This document shows, in pieces, positions 21,765 through 34,390 of a stretch of 64,000 nucleotides of DNA. How positions within the stretch are numbered: the first letter of the stretch is position 1; every line of letters begins with the position of its first letter. The DNA is from Cyprinodon diabolis (taxonomy: Eukaryota; Chordata; Actinopteri; Cyprinodontiformes; Cyprinodontidae): the NCBI GenBank assembly GCA_030533445.1, contig CM060072.1:21393767-21457766 (forward strand). The letters run 5' to 3'. The position numbers and the translations under genes are program-made. The notes under the pieces were generated by a model. It searched no databases. It was given only the letters and a program-made list of their open reading frames with translations, and was not told the origin of the DNA.

Positions 21765-22485
21765 CAAGACTTCGTAGATAAGTGGGTGAAATTTTTTTCC
21801 AACAGGACCCTCACCCAACCGGAAAAGGAGGTCTTAGCCAATGGCCTTAACTTCACTGTTTCCCCTGCACAGATTCCCGCAGTGGACCTAATCAACACCT
21901 GAGAAAGCTATCAGAAACAACAAACTAACCTCCACAGAGGCATCAACAACTTAGGCTGAAGGTCACTGCAGCCCACTCCAGTGCAAATGTTCCCCCTTCA
22001 AACCAGACCATTATGGAAAGAAAAACCCTGACAGCCCTCAAGAGGGACAAGCTTATCACCAAACTGCCGGTGGACAAAGGAAGAGGCACAGTTGTGCTTA
22101 ACACATTGCTGACGTCTCTGAAAAACTCAACCAGCACTGGATACCTGTGCAATTCAAAGCCGGGAACACCCGAGACAAAAACTGGTTCACCCCAAAGATA
22201 AGACCCCAGAAACAAGACCAATGACGTATTTTATACCAATCAGTGCACTGAAGAATGCAGAGACCTGTAAATTGGAGAGACGAAGTAAACGCTGTACAGG
22301 CTTATGGTGGGCCAACTCCTCAGGACAGGACTCAGCTGTTAACAACACCTGAAGGCTAAAGGACATTAGTTTGAGGACAACAACGTCCATATCCTGGCCA
22401 AGGAAGAAAGATGGTTTGAGAAGATTCACTTCTCACCTGCCTTCACCTGACTTTAATAAAGGCATGTGACTGACTCCACTCTGAC
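21765..22485 (+). pseudogene. Penelope-like retroelement remnant with GIY-YIG endonuclease part
   Basis: The plus strand first reads DFVDKWVKFFSNRTLTQPEK then EVLANGLNFTVSPAQIPAVD LI, a stretch I recognise from the N-terminal part of teleost Penelope-like polyproteins. The reverse-transcriptase core is missing. At 22220-22440 the frame reads VFYTNQCTEECRDL, a stop, IGETK, a stop, TLY. In intact elements this block is the GIY-YIG endonuclease (CxxxC then YIGET). After a frame change come LKAKGH and FEDNNVHILAKEERWFE, again endonuclease-like. Several stops and frame changes make it non-functional. Penelope elements combine a telomerase-related reverse transcriptase with this endonuclease; that is family knowledge, not visible here. 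Confidence 0.6.
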
Positions 22486-22550
22486 GAGGGAGTCAACAAC
22501 TAGTTAAACAAGTATTTGTAGTATTATAGTTACAGATATTTACACTTACA

Positions 22551-22594
22551 CTCATAGTTTTCTGACAGGCAATAGCCTGTCAGAAAACTATGAG
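22551..22594. repeat. Perfect 20-bp hairpin with AATA loop
   Basis: The arms CTCATAGTTTTCTGACAGGC (22551-22570) and its exact complement (22575-22594) flank AATA. It stands just downstream of the Penelope-like remnant and does not belong to any element I can delimit. No T-run or coding gene is nearby that would make it a terminator. Confidence 0.9.
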
Positions 22595-25500
22595 CTGCTT
22601 TCGAAAAATCTGTGCTCACCTTTAACAGCAGGAGGCTTTCGAAGAGTAGCTATTTACTTCATGGCTACTCTCGGAAACCCCACCTTCAGCTTGCCCTGGA
22701 GTGAGATCAGAATGTTTTTCAATTCAGCTATAGCAGAAACGTAGTGAAAACCAGACATCAAAGTCTCTTTCATCCAATATAAGGAAGTACAATATAACTC
22801 AACCAAAATAGAATATTGTTTTGTTGTTGATCCCTTGTGGTTGGGTGTCCAAAAAATATCTAAAGGAAGCTGTTCACAAGGCATCACGATCAAATGCTGA
22901 CTCTTTATGGTACGGAGGAACAGCAGCTTTACTTCAAGGTCCCCTAGATGTTGTAACTTGTTACCCCATCTCAGGGGATTTTTTTTGCCATCCAATTAAG
23001 GGAGTTAATCTCATTCATTCTGCTCCGCTCCTTTACCACCAAAAAACTGGAGCAACACCTTTAACACTACAGATGAGTGTCTTTCATCTGTTTAACTCAG
23101 GCTACATCCCACATTTACCGATGAACTAGACACCTGAACTTATCCGTGTGAGGCAAATGCTTGCTCTGTGAAGCATTAAGCCTATTAGGGAATCATGGTT
23201 TCAGACTTTGGGAAACTGACTCCCATACCTGCTACTTCACATTTAGCTGTGTGAAAACACTTAAATCAAAGCAGAGATAATGTTAAATACGCCAACAGAG
23301 CTATACTATCTGTGCATTAACTATGTTCTCAATGTGAAAAAATTGAAATGAACTAAACTAGAAAACTAAAACTAGATACTCCCTTATCAACAAATTTGCC
23401 TTAAGGCCCTGCCAATGAACACCAAAACCAGGATCATTAATAAGGGGCATCCTTGGAGCTTGCTTCCAAAATGCAATGGAAATAAGCTTGTCTTTTTTTT
23501 TTTACTGATAATAAGAACAGAGCTCCTGATCTGGTTATTCAAGGACTGGTTGGCCTTAAAAGCATCCCAGTATAACATATTTAAGCACTAAATACAACAA
23601 AAAGACATTGGGCCATGTAGTTATTTCATGGTTGATAATAAGGCAGCAAAGCATATGTTGGCATGCATGTCAAGATCTTTTGTTTATATATTTCTAACAG
23701 TCTTTGCTTATATAATCAGTTTGCCTGAGATCACATATCTCTAACTTTAAATCACAACTAAGTTATACCCATAACCTTTTTTTAAAAGATTGTGCTGTGT
23801 GAGTGTTTGAATTATTGGCTTTTTCCTTATATTATTTAGTAGTGGAAATACAAATCTATATTTCAGCGAAGAGAGCTTTGTAGGACAAGTGACACAGACT
23901 GCACAGTTATATTTAGCTTTATCTTTAATGCATAAGCTTCTGTCTGGCTTTGTTTGACTCTGTAGCTTGTGGACATATGGATATCTTCTTGTGTCCCTCA
24001 GTGAATACCAAAAGGATTTCAAATTGGTGACAGTGTAAATTTCTGTGCACAGATAATTTGCATGCATCTCAGAGCAAATATTAAATTTTTCTTCTCTCAA
24101 TAATGATGGGTTCAATGAAAGTTTACAGCCCTTATTTATTAATTCGATACACCATCAAATGGCAAAATTTCAGTCATTTTGGCCAAGCTCCATAATGATA
24201 GCATAAAGTTATGGTTAAGAAGCTGAGCTTTGTAGCAGGTGACAAGTTGAAAGTCAATTCTTGATGAATAGAGTAGTCTTGTACTACTACATATGTTATC
24301 ATCCCCTAAACTGTCTGGCCTATGACATACTGTGGTAGTCATATTTTTAAAAAGACATGTAAATGGGAGTCTGTTCACAGCTTTGTTTTTGTTTTTTTAC
24401 AACATATTTTCTGTGTTATTTCATACACCTATGCTACTGTGCTAGCATTGAATATAATACTGTTATGTATTACCTTTCTACAGATGTATGCTGCCAAAAT
24501 TGCTTTGTTGTATGATTACCATCCATTAAATTCCCTACATTACTTGATCCTTGTTTCACAACACGACAAACAACTAAACAACTAAAATAAATATTGTATC
24601 AGTGATTCATATCTCAGTATATGGAAATCATCTCTAACTCCTAATCATCAGAATTTTCTTCGAAATGGCACCAATCTCTGGCAATGTTGGGTAGTGGTTT
24701 GTGAGTTGGATTCAAAGGAAGACAGGAGCAGAATGGTAAGAAATGAAAATTAATAAAGAATCAGGAAAAAAAACATACAGAGAAAGCATGGTGCAAACTA
24801 GGTATTAAGTCATAAGAAATATGAGCAGGCAATGCATAAAAAGCCGCAGAATAATCTTGGGACAAAAAGTGAGAAACTGTACATGAATAAGAGGGAGAAC
24901 AGATGAGAAGCATGAGTACAATAAGATGGTGCAGGAGGACTGAATGAGCTTGATGACGTGGTGGCTATGGTCCAGGCTGGCTTTAAAATTACTATGTTCT
25001 GTGTCCGCTCCATCATCTTTTGCTAAATGTATCATTCAGTATTTCCTACTCAATGTAAGATCCGTTAAGACATCCGAAAAGCCTCTCCTCCTAATTTAAA
25101 ATTTACCAAATCTACTTCACTGTTACTGACTCCCTGTCTGGCTCATCATTGTTATTTTTTTTATTTTTGTAGATTTCTAGAGATCTTTAATCTCTAGAGA
25201 TCTTCTGTTAAAAAAAAACAAAAAAAAAAAACAGGAAGACTCACGCTTAAAGGACAAAGTAGGAAGGAAAACAGCACAACTATTAACAAGTGCCTTTGAC
25301 AAAGCTGTCAGTGAGTGCTGCAGACAAGTCTGTGTGGACGAGTAGCAGGAGCCCTGGTAATGATGTAAAAGTTGGATAAAATGGACCATTCAATCTAAAG
25401 ATGCTTTACTAACTATTGGATACATATCTGATAGTACCATATATGGAAGAGCAAATGCAGATTTTTCTCGTCAGGCAGTTGGACAATCTCTGTTAGAACA

Positions 25501-25629
25501 GGATTTGGACAGCTGAGAGTTTTAACCTGGCAATATTTTCTGTGTTTTACTTATCTACTTTTATATTTAACTTTTTTTTGGCATATTAATTCCTTCAGCA
25601 TGACATATTTTTATGCCCTACCCCTCACC
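22595..25629. other. Spacer without recognised feature
   Basis: The minus-strand frame 22654-22995 and the plus-strand frame 22821-23129 overlap and show no domain. The rest is AT-rich, with an A-rich run at about 25209-25231. Confidence 0.45.
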
Positions 25630-26400
25630 TGTCATGATTCCGAATTCAGGCAGACTGAACAGAAATTATTTTTTTTTAAAAAGCGTTTTATTAACTGCTT
25701 AGTGATCTGTGGCTCATCAGCTGGGAGCGAATTACTGGAATCTCTGTAGAGGTACAAACTCAGGTTACTGATAACGAAACTCGGACAAGTAATGATAGCG
25801 AACATGTGGCTCATTAACCTGGTTTTAAATTTTAGTCTGAGCCCAGAGGAAACAGTGGAATTCAGCCAGATATTTTTTTTCCACAGCATGCGGCGGGAGC
25901 CACCCAGATAGTTCCAGGAATTGAAGCAGAGCAGTCTGAGGAGCAGAAGCCAGCAGACGAGGAAGAGCAGAAGTATCCGGATGGGAAATCCAAAGTCGGT
26001 GACGATGTTGAAGCAGATGTCCAGGCCAGAAGATCAGAGATCCAAAAAGGTACCGAAGGGAAATCCAAGCTGGCGTCTGGAGACAGATCCAAGGTCATTG
26101 TCAGGCAGAATCCAAATAGCAGTCCAAAGACAGGTCAGGCAAAACAGTTCAGAACAGGGGCAGGCAAAATCCGGAGTCCGGGAGCAGAAACTAGTCAGGA
26201 TCAGGTAATCATAAACACACTGCCTACGCTAGAGAACTCTCACCTACGCCTCAAATAATCTGGCATTGATGGCTGGAAACAAGCAGTTTAAATAGGAAAT
26301 GGAACAGGTGGATGTGATGAGTGAAAATGAAAACTTGGCACAAGTAGGCAGGTGGAAGGAATAGACCAATAATCCAGTCGTTAGTGATAAGATCATGACA
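25630..26400 (-). mobile_element. Solo LTR, reverse orientation, near-perfect 5-bp flanks
   Basis: The unit is 771 bp. Its plus-strand left edge is TGTCATGATTCCG and right edge AAGATCATGACA, so both ends are TGTCATGA in inverted form. Flanks are TCACC and CCACC (one mismatch). Reverse-strand AATAAAACGC (about 25683-25692) supplies a polyadenylation signal near the 3' end. The interior is CpG- and GA-rich, unlike its surroundings, with no gag or pol. Confidence 0.65.
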
Positions 26401-28031
26401 CCACCGGCTACCCTAAAAAAGGCAAAAGCTTTGAAGAACACTATCAATAAATATTTTATCTCTAAATACAAGTGTACATCTTTCTTTCCCTGTTGAATAC
26501 AACACTTGGTTTGACGTGAAAAGGTTAGTTTTATTTACATTTCTTTGGAACTGTAGATAATTAGAAATCCTTATAGAGTTATCACACTATGACATATTAA
26601 TTCCTTCACATTCACTTATAAAAAAAAACATCAATAAATTTGAAGTTTGATTTCTATTTAGTGTGATTTATTTTCGTTTCACTTTTGGCGGATTGGGGTG
26701 GGGAGGTGTTACGGGCTAAGCTTAATTAAAATTTTCTAATTGGAGCTGACTAATTTGGCCTGCCACAAGTAAAAGATAAATGAGTGTAAAATGAGTAAGA
26801 TGGGTCAGTCACAATTTTAAGGTCCATGGTGCAAAAGATGATGGTCACAAAGAAAATACTGACTTTAGAATTGACTTAAACCATGTGAGAAAAGACCAAA
26901 TCTCTATTGAAAGTGATTGTTACCTATGAATTTTATGAATAAAAGCTCTTCATTTCTAATATCTTTCTCTGTCTTCTATCCTCTCAATAACTGTTAGACT
27001 ATTATCCACCATCTCTCCCTGTCTTTTCATTTCTCTCCCTATCTGCCCATTTCCATCAGCAACAGCGTCTTGCAGGGCAGTGTATTATTGCTACCATTAT
27101 CTGTGTTACAGTAACTACCTGTACACTGATAACAGTAATCAATTACATCTTAGTTCAGAGTGCCAGTAAGTGCTGAAGCAGACATTATTCCAAGTAACAT
27201 GCTCTCCTGATCGGCTTACTTTAAGTTCACGTAAAATAGGGAAGGCATATTTCTAAGATAACAATTTCAAGATGCAAGTAGTTTTGGTACCATTACTTGT
27301 GGTATGAGAAATGGGGCATTTACAGTCAATTTTAATGTCTGTCTTGGACTAAAACAACTGTCTATCAATTTATTTTTGGTAAAGCTACGAAAACATATTT
27401 ATGATGTAAAAGCTGATGTTGTGAAAATATATATTTTTTAATAAAATTAGTGAAATTAAGTAAAAATACCTAAAGAGTAATTTCTCTTTCAAGGGAGAAA
27501 AATACCATTATAATAATAAACCAAAAGGATTTTAGATAAATTTATTTACAATGTTGTTATCACTATATATTGAAATATTATCTAATCACGTAGATCCTTA
27601 TTTCATAATATTTATTTTCTCAGAACAGTTAACTAATGTTGATATATACAAAATATAAACACTTTCCCAGTGAAAACCTGGGTTTTTCAAACTGGGTTTC
27701 CCGCTAGTGACCAGCTTTTGGCTCTTTTCCAATTTTAACCGAAAAGTCTGGCCCCCTGCTGGCAAGCTGCGTGGCCACTGTCCCCCACGATGGCATCACT
27801 CTGGGTGAGCGTTAATAATGTCAACAGTGCGACGAGATAAGGCAAGTAAATAATTGACAGCAACATGAACGGGAGCCAGAACATAATCAGTATTCTTTAT
27901 TAGCTTGCTCTTCCAGTACTGCACCATGTTTATCGAATGTAAACCATGTTTCAGATTGCTAGATCAGAAGCGAGTGCCACGGTGTCCCTTATATAGTCTA
28001 AGCTATATCTCTGTTGTTTAGAGCTAAAAAG
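26401..28031. other. Spacer without recognised feature
   Basis: AT-rich DNA. The block 27690-27850 is GC-richer and contains CCTGCTGGCAAGCTGCGTGG, but no frame or terminal repeat could be supported there. Confidence 0.45.
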
Positions 28032-28760
28032 TGTCATGATAGGTTTAAGGTATCTAACCCAGATGCAGAACACACAGACTCAGGGAAAAAGTTCAACAGT
28101 TTATTGAACAAGGCACAATAATAAATGTACAGATCCAGGGGGTTATCAGATCCAGGATCGGTCACGACTGGGTTTACTGCAGAGAGGTTTGAGAGAGTGG
28201 TTAGCTGAGGTCCAGGTAATTTGCAAGATGAGTGAGTGCAGGTTTGTACCTGATCTGAAGTTTGAGCAGAGCAGCAGAGAGGGGGAACCAGGAGGGTCCA
28301 GAGGCTGTCGGCAGGCAGAGGGCTTGGCGGAGGCAAAGCTTGGCTAGAGAGTTTACAGGGACAGATTTGAGTTTCTCTTACAGATTCTTCTGAGAGCGGG
28401 CAGGCAGGTCTTTGGCAGGTTTGATTCTCCAGAGTTCTTCAGAGATCAGATTGACAGATTTCCAACAGAGAAACTCTTCCAGATTTTCAGGTTTCAGGCA
28501 GGTAAAACCTGGGAAGCAGAGAGGACAAAAACAGATTAGGTTCAGGGTCAGGTTTTCTGAAAGTCAGAGATTCAGATAGGCAGGTTGGCTCAGGCTTGCT
28601 AACCATAACTGCAAAACACTCTGGCGTCGGAGTGTAGCTCTCCGCCTCCATATGTACTGGTCTCCTGATGAGCAAACGAGCCGCAGGTGGTGAAGTCAGC
28701 TCCAGGAGACCTAGAACGCCCTCTGGTGGAGAAAGGTGGACAGACCTCCAGATCTGTACA
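28032..28760 (-). mobile_element. Solo LTR, reverse orientation (LTR family 1)
   Basis: The left edge is TGTCATGATAGG, followed by AACCCAGATGCAGAACAC, the reverse of the family's GTTCTGCATCTGGGTT signature, and TTTATTG (reversed AATAAA) at about 28100. The right edge CTCCAGATCTGTACA reverses to TGTACAGATCTGGAG, like TGTTGGGATCTGG at 11718. The middle, reversed, matches 1-200 of the window closely. No target duplication was detected. Confidence 0.6.
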
Positions 28761-29639
28761 TGTATGTATATTAGGCGTCCCAGGTTGCTGTGAATGCACT
28801 GTGTTTCCAAACATTGCAAACCTTGCTGGTTTACCTTAATATAAACAGATTCTACTTTGTATCTTCCTCAGAACAAATGTGTTTTACTTTGTCATCGTGA
28901 CTCTGTTCCTGTCAGACTCTCAACAGTGCAGTCAAACTGCTGTTTATAGGGTTTGTATGGGTGCCTGTTATGTGTTTAAGGTTTGAAAAATGCTTGAATT
29001 TTGAGTTTGGTGCTTGTGAATGCTTGATATTGTAATCATAAATAATTCACATAGAAATCTTACTTGATATACCGCCTATTAAAGAAGCAGAAATATAGTA
29101 GTCAAATAAAAAAATGTTAGCTACATTGTCCAGTGCGCCTCATGCAGGCATTCGCGTTAGTGTCATGCTAGTGTGTTGTCATGACAACATAGCTCCCATC
29201 GTCATGACGTTATTTTAATAAACACTGACGGGAAAATATAAAATCTTCATCTGCTGAACCCAAACAAACCTGCCTCTCTGAGTCCATCACAGCTATTTTG
29301 CTTTTTTAACTATTTCTTTGTTGCTGAATGGATCATGTAAAACAGATTTAAAGTGTAATCAAATGAACATGAAGTTCCAGATAAAATTATTCTGATCTTT
29401 TTGATTCAATGAGGTTTCAATTCAAGAAGTATATTAAGGAAATGGCTATGGTTTAAAAATAAATAAATGTATAAGGATTTTTTTATTTTATAATTTCTTT
29501 TTATAAGAATGGTATGTTTAAAATTATTTATACTTCTCAACAAAGATTAAAGTGCTGACTAGCTGTTTTGCATTTCTTCTGATGGTGTTCTGCCATAAGT
29601 CTTTGGAGTAAAAGCATTCATGGTGGATATATCCAAACT
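28761..29639. other. Spacer without recognised feature
   Basis: AT-rich. One patch near 29130-29210 has TGTCATG/CATGACA repeats reminiscent of LTR ends, but nothing could be delimited. Confidence 0.4.
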
Positions 29640-29820
29640 TCGATTCGCTTTCATTTATATAGCACCAACTCACCTCATGTCATCTCAGGGCACTTTTCAA
29701 AGTCAATGTAATTGTATTGTCCAGACAAATTGGTCAAAAAGTTTCCTCTCTAAGGAACCCAGCAAAGTCTTAACAAGTAGCATTCACTCCTCCTGAAAGA
29801 TCGCAGAGCCAGGGTTGTTA
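29640..29820 (+). repeat. Second copy of the common teleost repeat
   Basis: It shares TTTATATAGCACCAA, CATGTCATCTCAGGGCACTT and CATTCACTCCTCCTGAAAGA with the family seen at 16385-16868, whose copy here is truncated. Confidence 0.55.
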
Positions 29821-29925
29821 ATAAAAAAAACAGAATTTGTCATTTTGTGCATGAATTTATATTACATTATGCAATTAACATCTGATTCAGGTTAGAGATG
29901 CTCTGATCAGGACTTTTGCTGCATA

Positions 29926-30335
29926 TGTCACGTTTTGGTTGTGGTTTGGAGGACCCAAATGCAGAGGCAGAGAGGCTGAGGTGAATACTTGTAGTTTTAA
30001 TGAAAATGGTAAACAAAGGCAGTCCAAAAAATCCAACTAAAACTGTAACAGACCAGAACCATGGAGACATCAAGGGAAAACACGTACAAGGAGCCAGGGA
30101 GAGACGAGGGGAGACGACTACAGCGAAGACAGGACCAGCAACAACAGAGGAACCAACAAAGAGTGAGAGCAGAGGGAGAGCATAAATAGCTGACAGCGAC
30201 AAAGGCAGGGCTAACGAGCTGACAAGGAGCAGGTGCGAGGAGACAACGAGGGAGCCAAGGGGAAAGGAACACACACACACACAAGAGGGCAGAGGACAAC
30301 AAAAAAACATGAGAACTAACATAAATCTAAGGTAC
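29926..30335 (-). mobile_element. Solo LTR, reverse orientation (LTR family 2)
   Basis: The left edge TGTCACGTTTTGG is followed by AGGACCCAAATGCAGAGGCA, the reverse of GCATTTGGGTCCT. The reverse strand has ATTAAAAC near 29999 and a TATTTATGC box at about 30183. It aligns along its length with 63646-64000. The right border near a CA repeat (30264-30285) is approximate. The long minus-strand frame across it is composition-driven, not a gene. Confidence 0.6.
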
Positions 30336-31153
30336 ACGAATTGTAGTTGTAGGTTAACGTAGTTTACCGTGGTTTACCAAAACATTACCCTTTTTTTTTT
30401 TTTTTTTTTTATTAGTCGTTAAGATTAGTCAACTAATGAAAAAATTTGTTGTAAGATTAGTCTTTACAAAATAAGTCGTTATTGGCATCTCTAAAACTAC
30501 TGATATCAAATAGTGTCAAGTAAGAATAAACATCCAATGTCAAATGCAGGTTGCATTCAAATAAACAATCATAAATTACTAAAGCAAAACGTGCATCCCT
30601 GAAGTATTTACGCCTCTATAACGATCCAATAGTGAGAGCAGCACTCAGTGGAACCCAAATCCTTTCATTGCTGGTCCTTTGCACGATTAATTAAATAATT
30701 TGCAGGTTATTATTTTTTTTACCATAATGCTCATGGCGGAGAGTGTAGGCAATTGTGCATCGCTTCACCTGCAGTGTTTCTTTTCCTGCAGTAAGCCTCG
30801 ATAGCTTATCATACTTTATCAACTGCTTGTTTCGAATGTCACGTGTATTTAGTGTATTGATGCCTGTACCATTGCGAGGTGAAAAATGTATGTTATTCCC
30901 AAGGCACAAAAGTTCCACATGACAGTTCTTAGGATTTGCCTCCGTGCTGCACAGTGTAAAGGTAAGAGGGAGATATGCTCCAGCAGAGCATTTACAGTAT
31001 GTTAGATACAGTACTGCAGAATCCCTCCTTGATGTAATTATTCTTTGGTGTGGCCCTAAGAGTGTTATGAAGATTTTATGAATATTATCCTTTTAATGCC
31101 AAATATACACTACTAAAAACAATGAAATGAAATACAGTATATATATCGTCTAA

Positions 31154-31205
<52 letters not shown>

Positions 31206-32410
31206 AGAGAGAGGGAGAGAAAGGGAGAGAGAGAGATCTCTTTTTTAATGGGCTCCCATTAATTTCCTTTAGAGGGCATTTAGTTCTGCAGCAAAGGTCA
31301 TTCAGTTTCTGTCAACATCAATTCCTTGCAGATTGGTGTGGTTTTCTCCTCCATACCTCTAAGCACAATTGTGTAAATGTGTCTGTCAGTTTATAGAACA
31401 AGGGCTGCTTATAAACTCAGTGATCCTGATGAACGAAAAGGTTGTCTACACCTAGGAACCCTTAAAACCTATAATTACTTAGTCTTGTCTCATATACACA
31501 CAGTTTATAGTATATATGGGGCTAATTATTATCTCTCACAATGTTTACTTGAAATAATTTTATAATCTATTTGATTAAAAAGTAAAGTTAAAGAATTCAA
31601 GGACAGTACTTTAATTAAAACATGGCATTCTGTGCAAAGGGTAAATTAACTTTCTGACAATGACTACAAGAAAAAAACTACCAGTGACATTATGCTGAAT
31701 CTTGCAAGAAAAATTAATTGTGGATGTGCTAGTCTAAGATAAAGTACTGTGTCTTGATGGTTAAATGACATAAAATCATTGATAATTTTGAGGAAAATAG
31801 TCTTTTTACTTTATACTTCTGCTTGTGTTAAAATTTGGAAGTGTTGAAAATGTTAATGTCAATGTTAATTTGTTCAATCACAGTTACCTCAACTGTCGAT
31901 TTTCTAAATATTAGAGTGTCATTTTATTCTTTAGTCAACTTTAGAAGATTAAACCATGTCCTCAGTATTTGATAGAATAGCCCTTTAAATTTTATCTGTC
32001 AATAATAATGTTTTTCCACAAGCTTCCTACTATTATGGCCAATTTCCCCTGAAAGAGCAACTGAAACTGAACAATGTGAGTAGGTTGCCTTGCTTTTACT
32101 CACCTTTTTAGGGTTGTCCACAATTTTTCTGTGTGACAAAGATCAGAATTTTGTGATGACAAAACATCTCATTAACCACTTAGCAAGGCCTATTTGTTCC
32201 CTATTGTTTCATTTGTTTTTCTAACACTCAACCATTTGGTTTTTTGTTTACAGAACAACATATGGCAGTCTAAATATTAATTGATGAAATAACATGTTTT
32301 CTATCCCTAATGGGGTGGACATTGAATGTATCATAATTGCACAACACATGGGCAACTCAGAAAGAGCTTCAATGAGCTGCTAATCATCAGTCTATTCTCC
32401 ATTATATTTT
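30336..32410. other. Spacer with simple repeats
   Basis: Contains a 20-nt or longer poly-T at about 30389-30410, then AT-rich DNA with no supported gene. The microsatellite at 31155-31240 is listed separately. Confidence 0.5.
31155..31240. repeat. (TA)n microsatellite followed by GA-rich tract
   Basis: A run of TA from 31155 to about 31197 leads into GTGTGTG and then GAGA-type repeats to about 31237. Confidence 0.95.
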
Positions 32411-33222
32411 ATGCTACTATCACACCGGACGCAGCAGGCGCAGCAGAAGCAGCGAGTTTTCATGCAAAGTCAAAGGTTGACGCGCGTCAAGGCGCAGCAA
32501 AAGGTCCTGCAGCGGATTTTGAGCAGCAGGCGCAGCGCGTCTGAGCAGCTGAAGCAGCGCTTCGGGAGCGTTTAAGCATCTGACGCGCGTGACACGCCGC
32601 AAACGCTCTGCTGCTCGAGATGGAAAAATTTTACTTTTGCTGCTCTACGTGCCGCGTCAACCAATCAGAGACTCTGATCTGGGAACTGGCTGGGAGAGAG
32701 ACACATTGCTGATGACACAGAGTGCTGTGATCACTCCTCTGAAACAGTTTATTGACGCCTAAATTAACTTAAAATGCAGAAATATGCAGGCAGAATATGT
32801 TAGCTTTTATTATCCTGGTGCCTGCAGTTTGGATTATTTAGATGAAAAACACTTAACAGCCGCCGCTGTGAACCGCGAGGAGGCGACCCGGCCAGAGGCT
32901 GCTGTTGAATGGGATTCCTACTGACAGTGCACCGCCGGTATGTGGGGGTCTGAGCGGCTCCGACAGAAATGGTAATCTGGATGAACTGACTGCACTGATT
33001 AAGTTTTCAGGTGGATTTTCTCACTTAAAAACATATTGAAACTACTTTATTCCCACTGATCACAGCAAATATAGCTGCAAGGCAGAGAAAGGATAGTGAA
33101 GCTCCGCCCAACGCGCGTCCGACCCACTTTTGCACCGCGCAGCCAGAGCTGGTACAAGCAGCAAAAATGAAGCAACAGATGCGATTTTGCTGCTCCTGCT
33201 GCGTCCGGTGTGAACGTAGCAT
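32411..33222. mobile_element. GC-rich MITE with long inverted ends
   Basis: The left end reads ATGCTACTATCACACCGGAC then GCAGCAGGCGCAGCA. The right end, reversed, reads ATGCTACGTTCACACCGGAC then GCAGCAGGAGCAGCA. Only a few mismatches occur over about 36 bp. The element is CpG-rich inside AT-rich DNA and 812 bp long. It has no transposase. Flanking bases are TTA-like on the left and TAA-like on the right, so a three-base PIF/Harbinger-type target is possible but not proven. Confidence 0.65.
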
Positions 33223-33811
33223 AAGTCTGTTTTGTACACATCAATTTTTTTTGATTTGGCCCTTCTATAAAACATCTACAAAACAGGACAGGACTCACCC
33301 ACACTGAGCAATTAGGTCTGCAGCATGGATCATCATGGCTAATTTTCCCTCCATCCACATACCTGTACAAGTCTAGGGTCAAGAACGAGCAAATAACATT
33401 TCTGCCAAACCCACCTACCTTGTTCAAATACTGCTTAAACTTGTACAGGCTACAGGGTGCTGATGGCAACAACATAAGCCACATAGACAGTTTCTTTCCC
33501 CTACTGTCTCTGTGGTGAACATTGATAGATCCATAGGAAGTGTAGTCAGACACTCCTAGAATAATTAAGGCCTTTTGCACTATTTCAGTCTACCTTCCCA
33601 CTTTATTAGTCTATCTAAACAAATCTTGGGATATTTATATAAACTATATTTTTTTATCTTGTTCTTTTCATACATTTTAAGTTAATTTTGTACATTGTAG
33701 TTGTTGTTTGTTCAGTTGATTTGATGTAAGGAATAGAAAAACAAAATCAGATGCCATGTTTTAGCTCAAAAACTTAGCTATTAAATTTGTAAATTGCCCA
33801 TACCTATATAC
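33223..33811. other. Spacer with an unexplained open minus-strand frame
   Basis: The minus strand is open from 33580 into the MITE at 33222, about 119 codons outside the element. The translation (for example LDLYRYVDGGKISHDDPCCR) has no domain that I recognise. It lacks an identifiable promoter or splice context, so it is not called a gene. Confidence 0.35.
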
Positions 33812-34003
33812 CACCTTTTCAAGTCAGGACAAGTCAAGACTTCAAACTGTTTAACACTATATTCAATCATTCACCTAATCACAGACACTAATGTGTTTTG
33901 CCTAAGTGTTTTGCTGAAGGACACGTCTGAGATGGACAGAACTAGGGTTGACTTTCAGTTGCAGAATGAACCTTTGCATCCTACACCACTGTTGCAACCT
34001 AAT
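33812..34003 (-). mobile_element. Degenerate SINE copy
   Basis: It matches, with many changes, the reverse of the SINE at 19418-19726: an initial TTTTCAAGTCAGGACA, then ATTCAATCATTCACC, GCTGAAGGACACG and CTACACCACTGTTGC near the end. The B box is no longer recognisable. Confidence 0.4.
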
Positions 34004-34390
34004 TGACTGATCAGAATTTTTATTCTGATTGAGTCTCTAATTTTTCTGCGATAGGTTTATCTTTAATAGCGGCCTTTTTTTTGCTAAAAGCACAACTCCT
34101 TTCTTAAAAATGGTTTCCTCCTCTCTGAGTGCTGAGTACCATTGTCATTTATGGCTCTCTCCTTACTGTGAATAATAATTGTCTTCCTATCTTCAAACAG
34201 TTTCTTCATAAGGCCTTCTAATGGCTAGACATCTCTATGATGTGTATGTAACATGGAAGAAAAGAATTATATTATATATATTTTTATTAATGTATTGTCT
34301 TTGTTTTGGAATTATTATTTTAAAGAACAATAATCTGTATAATAGTACTTACGTTTGCTGGTATAATTGGTGACATCACTTCCTTCTTCA

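Noticed and set aside
29867..30337. Minus-strand frame of 156 codons rich in L, S and V
   Set aside because: It runs across an entire LTR. The composition comes from purine-rich LTR sequence and the second LTR copy at 63646-64000 breaks it differently.
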